Assembly (NCBI GenBank): GCA_934725535.1
Contig: CAKVBV010000025.1
Location: 1 to 33,109 of the forward strand
DNA length: 33,109 bases
Direction: 5' to 3'
From: an uncultured Bacteroidales bacterium
GTDB lineage: Bacteria; Bacteroidota; Bacteroidia; Bacteroidales; Paludibacteraceae
Part shown: piece by piece, positions 7,126-15,758 of the stretch
Position numbering within the stretch: the first letter of the stretch is position 1
How the letters are laid out: each line of letters begins with the position of its first letter
Made by a program: the position numbers and the translations under genes
Notes under the pieces: model-generated
Databases searched by the model: none
What the model saw: only the letters and a program-made list of their open reading frames with translations
What the model was told of the DNA's origin: nothing

Positions 7126-7548
7126 CTACTTAATCATCAACGCTGCAACGAGCGACAAGATGGCGTAGAACTCAGGAAGAGCGCAGTAAATCATGGTGTT
7201 GGTCATCACATCATTACCCTGTGCGATAGACGCAATACCATTGGCTGCTGTTTGTCCCTGACGGATAGCCGAGAGAAGGAACACAATACCCGTGCCCAGA
7301 CCGATACCGAAGAGGAGTATCGGGTTCTCTGTCAGCCAGTGTTGCAGCATCAGGAATGCCACGAAACCGTACAGACCCTGCGTAGCAGGAAGTGCCGACA
7401 GAATCATGTAAGCCGACGATTTTTCTTTGTTCTTCTTCAGAGCACCCTCTGCAGCGTTTGCCGCAATCGTGGTGCCGTACGCAGAACCTACACCCGACAG
7501 ACCTAACATAAGGCCCAAGCCGAGATAACCTAAAAGTGATTCAATCAT
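7126..7548 (-). CDS. ntpK: V-type ATPase rotor ring subunit K
   Basis: A 140-residue hydrophobic protein with four membrane helices, a double hairpin as in other bacterial V-ATPase K subunits. It forms the ion-translocating ring. The essential carboxylate is Glu126 in ALPEFYAILSLVAA (helix 4). Leu53, Thr56 and Gln57 (SALPATQGLYGF) and Gln97, 29 residues before the Glu, match the set that binds Na+ in Enterococcus hirae NtpK (Leu61, Thr64, Gln65, Gln110, Glu139). Sodium coupling is therefore suggested, though not proven. It is the last gene of the operon, 79 bases after ntpI, and is followed by the terminator at 7045-7080. Confidence 0.95.
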   Translation of the reverse strand: MIESLLGYLGLGLMLGLSGVGSAYGTTIAANAAEGALKKNKEKSSAYMILSALPATQGLYGFVAFLMLQHWLTENPILLFGIGLGTGIVFLLSAIRQGQTAANGIASIAQGNDVMTNTMIYCALPEFYAILSLVAALMIK

Positions 7549-7627
7549 AATGAGTTGTATTTAATTTGTTTATTTATTTTCAATGTGTGGTCTCCTACAT
7601 CCGCAAGGACATAAAAGGCATTGTTGA

Positions 7628-9415
7628 TTATTTCTTAAACGGTTGATAGAGAACACCTTGTCCCTCATAGCCCGCATTCTTGAAGTACTCCACGAAACTC
7701 AGACGCAACGGGTGGACGAAAGCACCCAGACACGCCATGAGCAGGTTGAGTACATGCCCGAAAGTGATGATGAGGATAAAGCCAATCCACGTACCCACGT
7801 TGGGCGTTGTGCCGAGCACCATCTCGCCAAGTTGGTTGAACGCCATACCCAGCATACCGCCTGCCAAGCCGAGGGCATAGAGACGGATATAGGAAAGGAC
7901 ATCGCCCAACAGACCGGTGACCATCTGATAGGTATCCCACAAGCCCGAACCGATATTGATAAGCGGGTTGCGCCCCCATGTGTTGAAGACGAAGATACCC
8001 AATGCCGAGACGGCTTCGATGACGATAAGCACAATCTGTGTAGCCTCAGGACTGAGAACCTTCAGCATTGCCAATATGCCCGTAGCAATACCTCCGACCA
8101 CCAGAATGAGCCACCCCCACGCAGAAAGCGTGTTCTTGAACCCGTAGCGCACGGTGTAGGAGATAGCCTTGACGGTCATTGCCAAGCAGATATGGAAGAC
8201 ACCAATGACGATGGCGAGCACCATCATCACGTCATAATCCTGCCCTGCCACGGTAATCTTGCCTGTCGTTCCTGCACCGAGATTGTTGAACATCGGCACT
8301 TTTGCCCATGCGGGGAACCATTCGGCTTGGAAGATATTGATGCCGAAGAACCCGCCCATAAGGTACCCGACTATGGTCGAACCCACGCCAAGTGCCATAA
8401 TGATGGGACCCATGCCCTTGAACATATCAATCTTGAGTTTGTCCTTATAGATGAGGAAACCTATAAGTATTAGCACAAGACCATAGCCCGCATCACCGAT
8501 ACACAGCGAGAAGAACAGCAGGAAGAACGGACCCAGGATAGGTGTGGGGTCAAACTCCTGATAGGACGGCCAGCCATACATACCGGTCAGCGGCTCGAAG
8601 AGTCGGGTAAACCAATTGTTATGCAACTTGATAGGCGTCTTGTCCTCCTCCGTAGGGTCTTCTTCTTGATAGTAAACGCTTTGCTGTTCAAGCAGTTGGT
8701 TGAGTTCCTTCTCCTTGTCAATCGGACAGAATCCCTCCAACAATTTCAGACTACCCTCTGCAAGAGTGTCCGTATTGAGGGTAACACGCTTCCAGTCAAT
8801 CTGTTGGCGGGTCTCCTTCAACTCCTTCTCCAAAGCGGGGATATTCTCTTTAGCCCAGAGTTCGATACGTGCATTCTGCGCCACCAACAGCCCGTTAAGT
8901 CCATCTACATCCTTCTGCAAGTCGGCTGCCGACTTCTCATTGAGCGTCTGTTCATGGCAACAATCAGGCAGTTCGGGCAATATCTCACCCACATGACTCA
9001 CCTGCACAAAGTACGTGCGCGACTCCTGTTCTGCCACGCTGATGCCCCACTCCTGCTCAAACTGCTTGGTCGGACAGGCGTAGTAGTGCAACGCATAACC
9101 CGCTTGGCGCAGTTCGGCAATGCGCTCTGCCGAGAAATTGCCCCAAACAGCCATACGCTCTGCCTCTTTCTTCGTGGCGGCAATGCGCTGCTCTATATTG
9201 GCTTTCTCCTGCAATAGTTGGTCGGGAGCACCCTGTGCAAGGGTCTTCTTGATGTGGTCAGCCTTCTGCAGCAATGCCTGCAACTGCTCGTCATCAGCCA
9301 TACCGGCAGCCTTCTCCGTGATATGAACTACCCCCAGGTCACGCAGTTGCGTGAGGAAAGTATCATAGTCGCGATGGAACACCAGGAAGGTGTACTTCTT
9401 CATTTGCGTAATCAT
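7628..9415 (-). CDS. ntpI: V-type ATPase subunit I, membrane stator
   Basis: A 595-residue subunit I (the a-subunit equivalent). The N-terminal half (about 1-285) is soluble and helical and forms the stator arm. The C-terminal half has about seven membrane helices, beginning near GPFFLLFFSLCIGDAGYG. Arg511 in SYIRLYALGLAGG is the conserved essential arginine facing the rotor ring. The start overlaps the ntpD stop by 4 bases (ATGA), a sign of translational coupling. A second possible start, MKKYTF, lies four residues later. Ion translocation occurs between this subunit and NtpK. Confidence 0.96.
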   Translation of the reverse strand: MITQMKKYTFLVFHRDYDTFLTQLRDLGVVHITEKAAGMADDEQLQALLQKADHIKKTLAQGAPDQLLQEKANIEQRIAATKKEAERMAVWGNFSAERIAELRQAGYALHYYACPTKQFEQEWGISVAEQESRTYFVQVSHVGEILPELPDCCHEQTLNEKSAADLQKDVDGLNGLLVAQNARIELWAKENIPALEKELKETRQQIDWKRVTLNTDTLAEGSLKLLEGFCPIDKEKELNQLLEQQSVYYQEEDPTEEDKTPIKLHNNWFTRLFEPLTGMYGWPSYQEFDPTPILGPFFLLFFSLCIGDAGYGLVLILIGFLIYKDKLKIDMFKGMGPIIMALGVGSTIVGYLMGGFFGINIFQAEWFPAWAKVPMFNNLGAGTTGKITVAGQDYDVMMVLAIVIGVFHICLAMTVKAISYTVRYGFKNTLSAWGWLILVVGGIATGILAMLKVLSPEATQIVLIVIEAVSALGIFVFNTWGRNPLINIGSGLWDTYQMVTGLLGDVLSYIRLYALGLAGGMLGMAFNQLGEMVLGTTPNVGTWIGFILIITFGHVLNLLMACLGAFVHPLRLSFVEYFKNAGYEGQGVLYQPFKK

Positions 9416-10038
9416 ACGGCAGCCTCCTTTCTTTGTTCTTCCGCACGTGCCTCCGCTTCGCGCTTCGACTTCACAATCTTCTGGCTCGACTTGGAGAGGT
9501 TCTCCTCGTCCTCCATAAAGCGTTTAATCTTGCGGATAGCGTCTTGATACCCGGGTATCTGCACTTTCTCAAACAGGTTCACCTTCTGTGTCGTCTTCTT
9601 GCGGGCGTACTCTAATAAGTCCACCTTGCGACGAACGAACTCCTGACGGATACCCACATCGGCTATCGCCTTGAGTTGCTCAAAGCCGTCGGCAAACCAT
9701 TTCGGGCTGGAGAACAGACTGAACTCCTTGGTGGAATAGATGACCTCGTCTAATACGGGCACGCGCACACCGGCAATCTTCTTGATAGACATCTTCACAT
9801 CGTCCACATGAATCAGGCTGGTGTCGAACTCGCCCCATAGTGCCAGCATCTGGTCGTAGTCCTTGATACGGCGGTCCACCTCTGCATCGAGAGCTTTGAT
9901 TTCGTCCTTTGCCTTCTTCACTTCAAGCCGGAGAGCCGACTCTTTGTTCTGAAGCGTGGGCAAAGTACGCTGCCGCATCTTGAGGTCCTTCTCCAGTCCC
10001 TGCAAGGATGTTTTATTAAATTGATATTGAATAGCCAT
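9412..10038 (-). CDS. ntpD: V-type ATPase subunit D, central shaft
   Basis: A 208-residue, largely coiled-coil protein of the normal length for subunit D. The N-terminal and C-terminal helices are charged and Lys/Glu/Gln rich, with a short central part (VPVLDEVIYSTKEFSLF). It forms the rotating axle inside the A3B3 head. It follows ntpB by 49 bases and overlaps ntpI by 4 bases. No subunit F gene, its usual partner, is visible. The same lack is known in the short Bacteroidales and spirochaete-type operons. Confidence 0.93.
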   Translation of the reverse strand: MAIQYQFNKTSLQGLEKDLKMRQRTLPTLQNKESALRLEVKKAKDEIKALDAEVDRRIKDYDQMLALWGEFDTSLIHVDDVKMSIKKIAGVRVPVLDEVIYSTKEFSLFSSPKWFADGFEQLKAIADVGIRQEFVRRKVDLLEYARKKTTQKVNLFEKVQIPGYQDAIRKIKRFMEDEENLSKSSQKIVKSKREAEARAEEQRKEAAV

Positions 10039-10087
10039 AGTTTTGGGTGTCTTGCGACACCGTTGCTTCGTTTTTTCCGGACGGGGA

Positions 10088-11413
10088 TTACTTCTTCCAG
10101 TATTTATCTATCAGTGCTTGCTTGATGTTCACCTCTTCGGGCTTGAAGTACTTGGCGAACAATGTCCAAGCAATATCCAGCATCTGCGTGGTATTGATAT
10201 TGACATCGATTGCCAGAATCTGGCTCGAATAGTCTTTGGCGAATGCCAGGCAACGCTCATCGTAGTCGGTAAGGTCGAAACCGTTCTCCTTCTTGGTCTT
10301 GGCGTTAGCCGCATCGGCATACAGACGGACAGAAGCGTTCATCACTTGCGGGTGGTCTTCACGGGTCTTCTTGCCGGCAACCAACTGTTTCAAACGCGAC
10401 AACGAACGGAACGGATCCACAATAACCTTTCCGATGTCGGAATCACGACGCAGATACAACTGACCCTCGGTGATGTAACCCGTGTTATCTGGAATAGCGT
10501 GCGTGATGTCGCCACCCGAAAGGGTTGTCACAGCGATGATGGTGATACTTCCGCCACCTGCTTCCTCGGGGAACTGCACAGCCTTCTCGTAAATCTTCGC
10601 CAAATCGGAATAGAGCGAACCCGGCATAGAGTCCTTACTCGGAATCTGGTCCATACGGTTGCTGACGATTGCCAGCGCATCGGCGTACAGCGTCATATCG
10701 GTCAGCAGAACCAGCACCTTCTCATGCTTCTGCACAGCGAAATACTCGGCTGCTGTCAGTGCCATATCGGGAATAAGCAGACGCTCTACAGGCGGGTTCT
10801 CGGTGATGTTCACAAACGACACGATACGGTCAAGCACACCCGCATTGGAGAACACGTTCTTGAAATAGAGGTAGTCATCGTTGGTCAGACCCATACCGCC
10901 CAAGATAATCTTGTCGGCTTCGGCACGCAATGCCACGTTGGCCATCACTTGGTTGTAAGGCTGGTCGGGGTCGGCAAAGAAAGGAATCTTCTGACCCGAA
11001 ACGAGGGTATTGTTCAAGTCGATACCTGCGATACCCGTAGCAATCAGTTCCGACGGTTGCTTGCGGCGCACGGGGTTCACACTCGGACCGCCAATCTCCA
11101 CGTCCTCACCTTCGATAGCAGGTCCGCCGTCAATCGGTTCGCCGTAGGCGTTGAAGAAACGTCCTGCCAACTGGTCGCTCACGCGCAGCGACGGAGCCTT
11201 GCCCAAGAATACCACTTCGGCATTGGTGGGGATGCCTTCCGTACCCTCAAACACCTGGAGCGTAACCTCGTCGCCCATAATCTTAACGACCTGGGCAAGT
11301 TTGCCGTTTACGGTAGCGAGTTCGTCGTTACCCACCCCTTCGGCTTTCAGCGAGCAAGTCGCCTTGGTGATAGCCGTAATCTTGGTGTAAATCTTTTGAA
11401 ATGCTTTTGCCAT
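10088..11413 (-). CDS. ntpB: V-type ATPase subunit B, regulatory head subunit
   Basis: A 441-residue B subunit. It has the F1/V1 beta-barrel start, then a nucleotide-binding-fold core without a Walker A motif, as expected for B. Recognisable segments include PVRRKQPSELIATGIAGIDLNNTLVSGQKIPFF and YSDLAKIYEKAVQFPEEAGGGSITIIAVTTLSGGDITHAIPDNTGYITEGQLYLRR around the interface with A. It alternates with NtpA in the hexameric head. In related operons it follows ntpA directly. Here the restriction endonuclease ends 8 bases upstream, so ntpB has no room for its own promoter and must rely on read-through or a promoter inside the restriction genes. Confidence 0.96.
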   Translation of the reverse strand: MAKAFQKIYTKITAITKATCSLKAEGVGNDELATVNGKLAQVVKIMGDEVTLQVFEGTEGIPTNAEVVFLGKAPSLRVSDQLAGRFFNAYGEPIDGGPAIEGEDVEIGGPSVNPVRRKQPSELIATGIAGIDLNNTLVSGQKIPFFADPDQPYNQVMANVALRAEADKIILGGMGLTNDDYLYFKNVFSNAGVLDRIVSFVNITENPPVERLLIPDMALTAAEYFAVQKHEKVLVLLTDMTLYADALAIVSNRMDQIPSKDSMPGSLYSDLAKIYEKAVQFPEEAGGGSITIIAVTTLSGGDITHAIPDNTGYITEGQLYLRRDSDIGKVIVDPFRSLSRLKQLVAGKKTREDHPQVMNASVRLYADAANAKTKKENGFDLTDYDERCLAFAKDYSSQILAIDVNINTTQMLDIAWTLFAKYFKPEEVNIKQALIDKYWKK

Positions 11414-11421
11414 TATTATTG

Positions 11422-12255
11422 TTACTTTAATTTATTTCGTTTATCTATAATCACTTCCACATTCTCATACAACAATGGAATGTCGGTGTATCTGATTCTA
11501 AACTTGGTCCCATGGTTATGTCCCGAGCGGGCATCAAAATCTACATACACTTTACCATCTTGTATTGCTTTGATAAAGTGGTCTTTATCAAAGTGCGATA
11601 GTTTCAACACATAGTCATACATAAAATAATTCTGACGTTTCCCATCAACCATCTCCCACTTCTCATCTGCTTGTACGTAAAAGCAATTTGTCAATTTGAC
11701 ACCTGCCTTATGAAACAAATCATCAAAGCCCCAATATGGAACAATATCGAAATTATTCATATGTCCGACTCGTTCCACTACACTCCTTTTCCAATCATTG
11801 TGCCTATCGTCTATATGTGTGCTGTCAAATTGTATTTCAACACGTTTCTCTTCATTATTTACATTGACAGAAAAGCCCCTGTCCGTCACAGATATCGCGC
11901 ATAATGTAGCACGGAACGATTTTTCGTCTTCTGGATATTTTGTGCCTGCCTCTGCAGATGGCCAACCATACTTCTGAAGCAGGATATTGGAAACTACTTT
12001 CATTGCTCGCGGTGAAGGCTCCATATGGAACAATGTGAGCAACGAGGTTGTATTGGCGCGTTGCGCCTTTAGTTCCCACTCTGCAGCGTTAGGAATAGGC
12101 AGGTTGTTCTCTTGAATGCCCAACAAATCTTCCAATGTATTTCCTACGGCACCATCATTGCGGCCGCGTTCATTGCGAATCCAGCCCATTGCATATATGT
12201 CCTTGAACTTTTCTATCAGAATATCCTTAGAAAAGTGTTGCAGTTCCGTATTCAT
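11422..12255 (-). CDS. type II restriction endonuclease, MvaI/BcnI family
   Basis: A 277-residue protein. The N-terminal catalytic region has GNTLEDLLGIQEN (residues 38-50) and, 11 residues later, AEWELKAQR with Glu61-Leu-Lys63, the PD-(D/E)xK-type active site arrangement of the MvaI/BcnI family. Known members are monomeric enzymes cutting short sites such as CCWGG or CCSGG; the site here is not determined. Its start overlaps the end of the methyltransferase gene by 29 bases in another frame, so the two are translationally linked. The gene is visibly more AT-rich than the ATPase genes on both sides, which suggests horizontal gain. The stop lies 8 bases before ntpB. Confidence 0.85.
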   Translation of the reverse strand: MNTELQHFSKDILIEKFKDIYAMGWIRNERGRNDGAVGNTLEDLLGIQENNLPIPNAAEWELKAQRANTTSLLTLFHMEPSPRAMKVVSNILLQKYGWPSAEAGTKYPEDEKSFRATLCAISVTDRGFSVNVNNEEKRVEIQFDSTHIDDRHNDWKRSVVERVGHMNNFDIVPYWGFDDLFHKAGVKLTNCFYVQADEKWEMVDGKRQNYFMYDYVLKLSHFDKDHFIKAIQDGKVYVDFDARSGHNHGTKFRIRYTDIPLLYENVEVIIDKRNKLK

Positions 12256-13054
12256 AATCGGTTGATTTTCTTAAATCTTTCTCTATGTGGGAGAATAATG
12301 TCTGTTGGTGAAACCTCGCCACTTCTGGGTGAAGTTTATTCTGTTCCAAACGCTCCATTGCTGCCTCGCAATACTTAGCCGACTTCTCAATCCCAATAAA
12401 ATTACGCCCTAATCCTGCTGCCACGACAGCAGTCGTCCCTGACCCCATAAAGGGATCTAAAATTAATTGTGCATTAGTGGAACTGATAATGCGGTCTATC
12501 AATTCCACAGGGAATGGTGCTGGGTGGTCATTTCTCTGCTCCTGCGTTATGTCCCACACATCACCGAACCGGTTGGCATGAGGTGCCAACTTAAAGTCCT
12601 TCTTTGCAATCATATAGATGACCTCGTATGTCGGCAAAAAATATCCCTCATTAAAGTTGATTCCTCCTTTACGACGCCAAATAATAATCTGACGGAGTGG
12701 CACATCGTACACAATATCTCTGCGGTCTTGTATCAAACCTGCCTGCACACGCCACTTGTGATTGTAGAAAATAGCCCCGTCATCCTTGACGACACGCAAC
12801 AACTCCAATAATACTTGATGTTGCCATTTTGCATACTCGTCATTAGGCATACAATCGTCATAATTCTCATAGCCACGAATAAGTGCAGCATTCGACCACT
12901 TGCCACCTCTTCCATCCTTCATTCCGTTTCCTGTGGAATTTTTTAAGTTATAGGGAGGAGAGGTCACCACAAGGTCAACGCTACAGTCGGGGAATTTGCT
13001 CAATACCTCTAAGCAATCCCCGTGTATTATCTTATTTGTGTACTCTTCTAACAT
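12227..13054 (-). CDS. type II DNA methyltransferase (beta class, probably N4-cytosine)
   Basis: A 275-residue protein from the ATG at 13054. A TTG 24 bases upstream (13078) is an alternative start but would add only eight unconserved residues. The catalytic motif TSPPYN (residues 31-36) comes first and the S-adenosylmethionine motif DPFMGSGTT (200-208) last, the beta-class order. The SPPY form is typical of N4-cytosine enzymes, which fits pairing with an MvaI/BcnI-type nuclease. It protects host DNA from the nuclease encoded next. It lies 74 bases after ntpA, with a strong palindrome in the gap that may regulate the pair. Base composition is lower in GC than the flanking ATPase genes. Confidence 0.92.
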   Translation of the reverse strand: MLEEYTNKIIHGDCLEVLSKFPDCSVDLVVTSPPYNLKNSTGNGMKDGRGGKWSNAALIRGYENYDDCMPNDEYAKWQHQVLLELLRVVKDDGAIFYNHKWRVQAGLIQDRRDIVYDVPLRQIIIWRRKGGINFNEGYFLPTYEVIYMIAKKDFKLAPHANRFGDVWDITQEQRNDHPAPFPVELIDRIISSTNAQLILDPFMGSGTTAVVAAGLGRNFIGIEKSAKYCEAAMERLEQNKLHPEVARFHQQTLFSHIEKDLRKSTDYEYGTATLF

Positions 13055-13083
13055 CAAATTATAACGCGATGTTTCCAAAACGG

Positions 13084-13117
13084 CAACCGTGCCGGTTGTA
13101 CAAAATTGTACAACCGG
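13084..13117 (-). promoter_or_regulatory. palindromes between ntpA and the methyltransferase
   Basis: Perfect 12-base arms, CCGGTTGTACAA (13092-13103) and its complement (13106-13117), are separated by only AA. A third related segment, CAACCG (13084-13089), can pair instead with CGGTTG (13093-13098). On the transcript (- strand) the two hairpins exclude each other. Either an operator for a dimeric regulator or an attenuator at the entry to the restriction genes is possible. No T-run follows, so a simple terminator is unlikely. Confidence 0.6.
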
Positions 13118-13128
13118 TCGTCACGACT

Positions 13129-14886
13129 TTACCCTTTTATTTGTTTCTCAGCCAATAATTCGTTCAGTTTCTTTTGGTATTCCTCGAACTCAGCCGAGTG
13201 GAACTCGCTGTAGTTCATCTGTTTGCAGAGGTTGATGACGCGCTTGAAGTACTCGCTCACGTCCAGGAAGTTCTGGAAGTCATAGTCATGTTTGCAGATA
13301 TCCATCACCAGATTGAGCATATATTTCTGACGTTCCAGCGGGCAAACGGCATCAATCTTGTCGAATGCGTCCTGCTGCAGAATCACGAAGTCAATCACCT
13401 CCGATTTCCAGAACTCCTCGTGGTAATCCACGGGCACGCCGTCATCACCAAGGATGTTTATCTGTTCCTGTATCTCCTTGCCGCGTTGCAGGTAGGTCTT
13501 CATATCGTTCACCTTCCCGAGCCAGTCCTTGTCAATCAGGTTGGAGATATACTCCTCAAACTCAGGGTATTCGATATATTTCGAGTACGAGTCAATCGGG
13601 TTCACGGCGGGGTAACGTTTGCGGTCGGCACGGTTCTGCTCCAAGGCATAGAAACAACGCGCCACTTTCTTCGTACCCTCCGTCACAGGCTCCTTCAGGT
13701 TACCGCCGGCAGGCGAAACCGTACCGAGGAACGTCACCGAACCGGTCTTGCCGTTGTTCAGATACACATATCCCGCACGCGCATAGAATGCACCGATGAT
13801 TGCCGACAGGTCCATCGGGAAAGCGTCCTGACCGGGCAACTCCTCCAGACGGTTCGACATCTCACGCAACGCCTGTGCCCAACGGCTCGTCGAGTCAGCC
13901 ATCAGCAGCACGCGCAATCCCATCGAACGGTAGTACTCCGCAATCGTCATCGAGGTATAAACCGACGCCTCACGCGAAGCCACAGGCATATTCGACGTGT
14001 TGGCGATGATGATGGTACGCTCCATCAACTTGCGCCCTGTGTGCGGGTCCACCAGCTCGGGGAACTCCGTAAAAGTCTCCACAACCTCGTTGGCACGCTC
14101 ACCGCAGGCTGCGATAATCACAATATCCGCCTCGGCTTGCTTGGAAATCGCGTGCTGAAGCACCGTCTTACCCGTACCGAAAGGACCGGGGATAAAGCCA
14201 GTACCGCCCTCGCAAATCGGGTTGGCGGTATCTATCGTGCGCACACCGGTCTCCAGCAACTTGAATGGGCGCGGCTTGCTCTTGTATGCCAGAATAGCCT
14301 TCTTCACCGGCCATTTCTGCACCATCGTCACGTTGTGGTCCACGCCCTCAGCGTCCGTCAGCACGGCAATCGTATCGTCTATGCGGTATTCGCCGGCAGC
14401 CACGATGCTCTTCACCGTATATTGCCCCTCGAACACAAACGGCACCATTATCTTGTGCGGCTGGTGGTTCTCGTCCACCTCGCCGAGCCAAGCGGCAGCC
14501 TCCACCTTGTCGCCGACCTTGGCGATAGGCTTAAACTTCCACAGTTTCTCTTTGTCGAGCGGGTAGTTGTACTCACCGCGTTTCAGGAACACCCCTGTCA
14601 GTTTGTCGAGGTCGTTCTGCAGACCGTCGTAGTTGCGGCTCAGCAAGCCGGGACCGAGTGTCACCTCCAGCATGTGTCCGGTGAACTCCACGTGGTTGCC
14701 CACTTTCAGTCCGCGTGTTGACTCGAACACCTGCACATACACGTTCTCGCCAACCACTTTGATGACCTCCGCCATCAGTCGCGTTTCGCCCACGCTGATA
14801 TAGCAGATTTCGTTTTGCGATACAGGTCCATCAACCACCACCGTTACGAGGTTTGCGATGATACCTTTTACTTTTCCTGTTGTCAT
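13129..14886 (-). CDS. ntpA: V-type ATPase catalytic subunit A
   Basis: A 585-residue catalytic subunit of normal length. The N-terminal beta-barrel is followed by the long non-homologous insertion (about 115-190) typical of A subunits. The Walker A motif GPFGTGKT is at about 234-241, and later segments include CGERANEVVETFTEFPEL and LMADSTSRWAQALREMSNRL. It hydrolyses or makes ATP at the A/B interface. It starts 3 bases after the DUF2764 gene ends. The operon is interrupted immediately downstream by the restriction-modification pair. Confidence 0.97.
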   Translation of the reverse strand: MTTGKVKGIIANLVTVVVDGPVSQNEICYISVGETRLMAEVIKVVGENVYVQVFESTRGLKVGNHVEFTGHMLEVTLGPGLLSRNYDGLQNDLDKLTGVFLKRGEYNYPLDKEKLWKFKPIAKVGDKVEAAAWLGEVDENHQPHKIMVPFVFEGQYTVKSIVAAGEYRIDDTIAVLTDAEGVDHNVTMVQKWPVKKAILAYKSKPRPFKLLETGVRTIDTANPICEGGTGFIPGPFGTGKTVLQHAISKQAEADIVIIAACGERANEVVETFTEFPELVDPHTGRKLMERTIIIANTSNMPVASREASVYTSMTIAEYYRSMGLRVLLMADSTSRWAQALREMSNRLEELPGQDAFPMDLSAIIGAFYARAGYVYLNNGKTGSVTFLGTVSPAGGNLKEPVTEGTKKVARCFYALEQNRADRKRYPAVNPIDSYSKYIEYPEFEEYISNLIDKDWLGKVNDMKTYLQRGKEIQEQINILGDDGVPVDYHEEFWKSEVIDFVILQQDAFDKIDAVCPLERQKYMLNLVMDICKHDYDFQNFLDVSEYFKRVINLCKQMNYSEFHSAEFEEYQKKLNELLAEKQIKG

Positions 14887-14889
14887 ATT

Positions 14890-15609
14890 TTATTGTAATT
14901 TTATTCCTTTTTTCATGTCTGCCACCAATTCGCGGAACACCTGTTCGCCGTGTTCCACCGTCAGCAGCGACCAACGGTTCAGCATCTCCGCCTGCAGATA
15001 GTACGCCAGCACGTTCTCCACCGAGAAGTTTATAAATAAGGTGTGCTCCTCCAACCACACAAAGCGCAGGGCGTCCATACGTTTCTCGCGCTCCATCAGG
15101 TTCTCCACGTCCACCAGCGACATCACCTCGTGCAGGTTGTCCATCGCACCGCCCAGACCGAAGTCTTTCTGTTGCAGGTTCTTACGCAGGATTTCCGCCA
15201 CTTGGTTATGCCCCACAATGGCTTTGCGCACGTCGTACCCGTGCTTGCGGCAGATGGTTGCCGTCAGCACATTGTTCATATCCTGATTGAAATAGAACCA
15301 GTCTCTCACGAAGCGGTTCTTGCATTGCAAGCCTTTCTCGTACTTGAGTTGCGTACGCAAATCCGCTTCCGACAGCGTCTCGCGTGCCTCTTCCCACCAC
15401 GACGGCTGCCCTATGATTGAGTCGTCATACGCTGCCACCTGCTCCACTATCTCGGGAGCGTCCGCCGGCAAACGCAGCAGGTCAAGCAACTGTTTGTCCT
15501 TCTCGCTCAGCGTCTCCTCCAGCAATGCCAGCAACGACTCCATCGTCATCGGAGCCTCGCCGCCTGCCTTCAGTTCGGGCAAACCTGCCAATAAACATTC
15601 GTAACCCAT
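14890..15609 (-). CDS. DUF2764 family protein, V-ATPase-associated
   Basis: A 239-residue, mostly helical protein starting with a YECLLAGLPELK-type motif typical of DUF2764. Genes of this family sit between ntpE and ntpA in Bacteroidales and in spirochaete V-ATPase operons that lack recognisable C, F and G genes. It may therefore act in place of subunit C, linking the shaft to the ring; that is inference from position and helical content. It has its own probable promoter (15643-15675) and lies 321 bases downstream of ntpE. It ends 3 bases before ntpA. Confidence 0.88.
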   Translation of the reverse strand: MGYECLLAGLPELKAGGEAPMTMESLLALLEETLSEKDKQLLDLLRLPADAPEIVEQVAAYDDSIIGQPSWWEEARETLSEADLRTQLKYEKGLQCKNRFVRDWFYFNQDMNNVLTATICRKHGYDVRKAIVGHNQVAEILRKNLQQKDFGLGGAMDNLHEVMSLVDVENLMEREKRMDALRFVWLEEHTLFINFSVENVLAYYLQAEMLNRWSLLTVEHGEQVFRELVADMKKGIKLQ

Positions 15610-15642
15610 TGTTAATGTATTTTATCCTATTATTCCGTTCTG

Positions 15643-15675
15643 CAAAACTAAATTCTCCACCGAACACTCACCAAA
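15643..15675 (-). promoter_or_regulatory. internal promoter before the DUF2764 gene
   Basis: Read on the - strand, TTTG (15675-15672) is followed by 21 bases and TAGTTTTG (15650-15643), which fits TTTG-N19-21-TAnnTTTG. Transcription would start near 15636, about 27 bases before the ATG at 15609. It lets DUF2764-ntpA and downstream genes be made apart from ntpE. Confidence 0.6.
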
Positions 15676-15758
15676 ATCCCGCCACTCATTCATCGTGCCA
15701 ATTCTCAAACCTCGCTCCGTTTTTGCCGTTTCTAGCCCGAAAAGTCAGGCAACAATTC

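Noticed and set aside
13174..14721. long + strand open frame opposite ntpA, and a similar one (10043-11614) opposite ntpB
   Set aside because: They are antisense to well-conserved ATPase genes, with His/Arg-rich composition caused by codon bias of the real genes.
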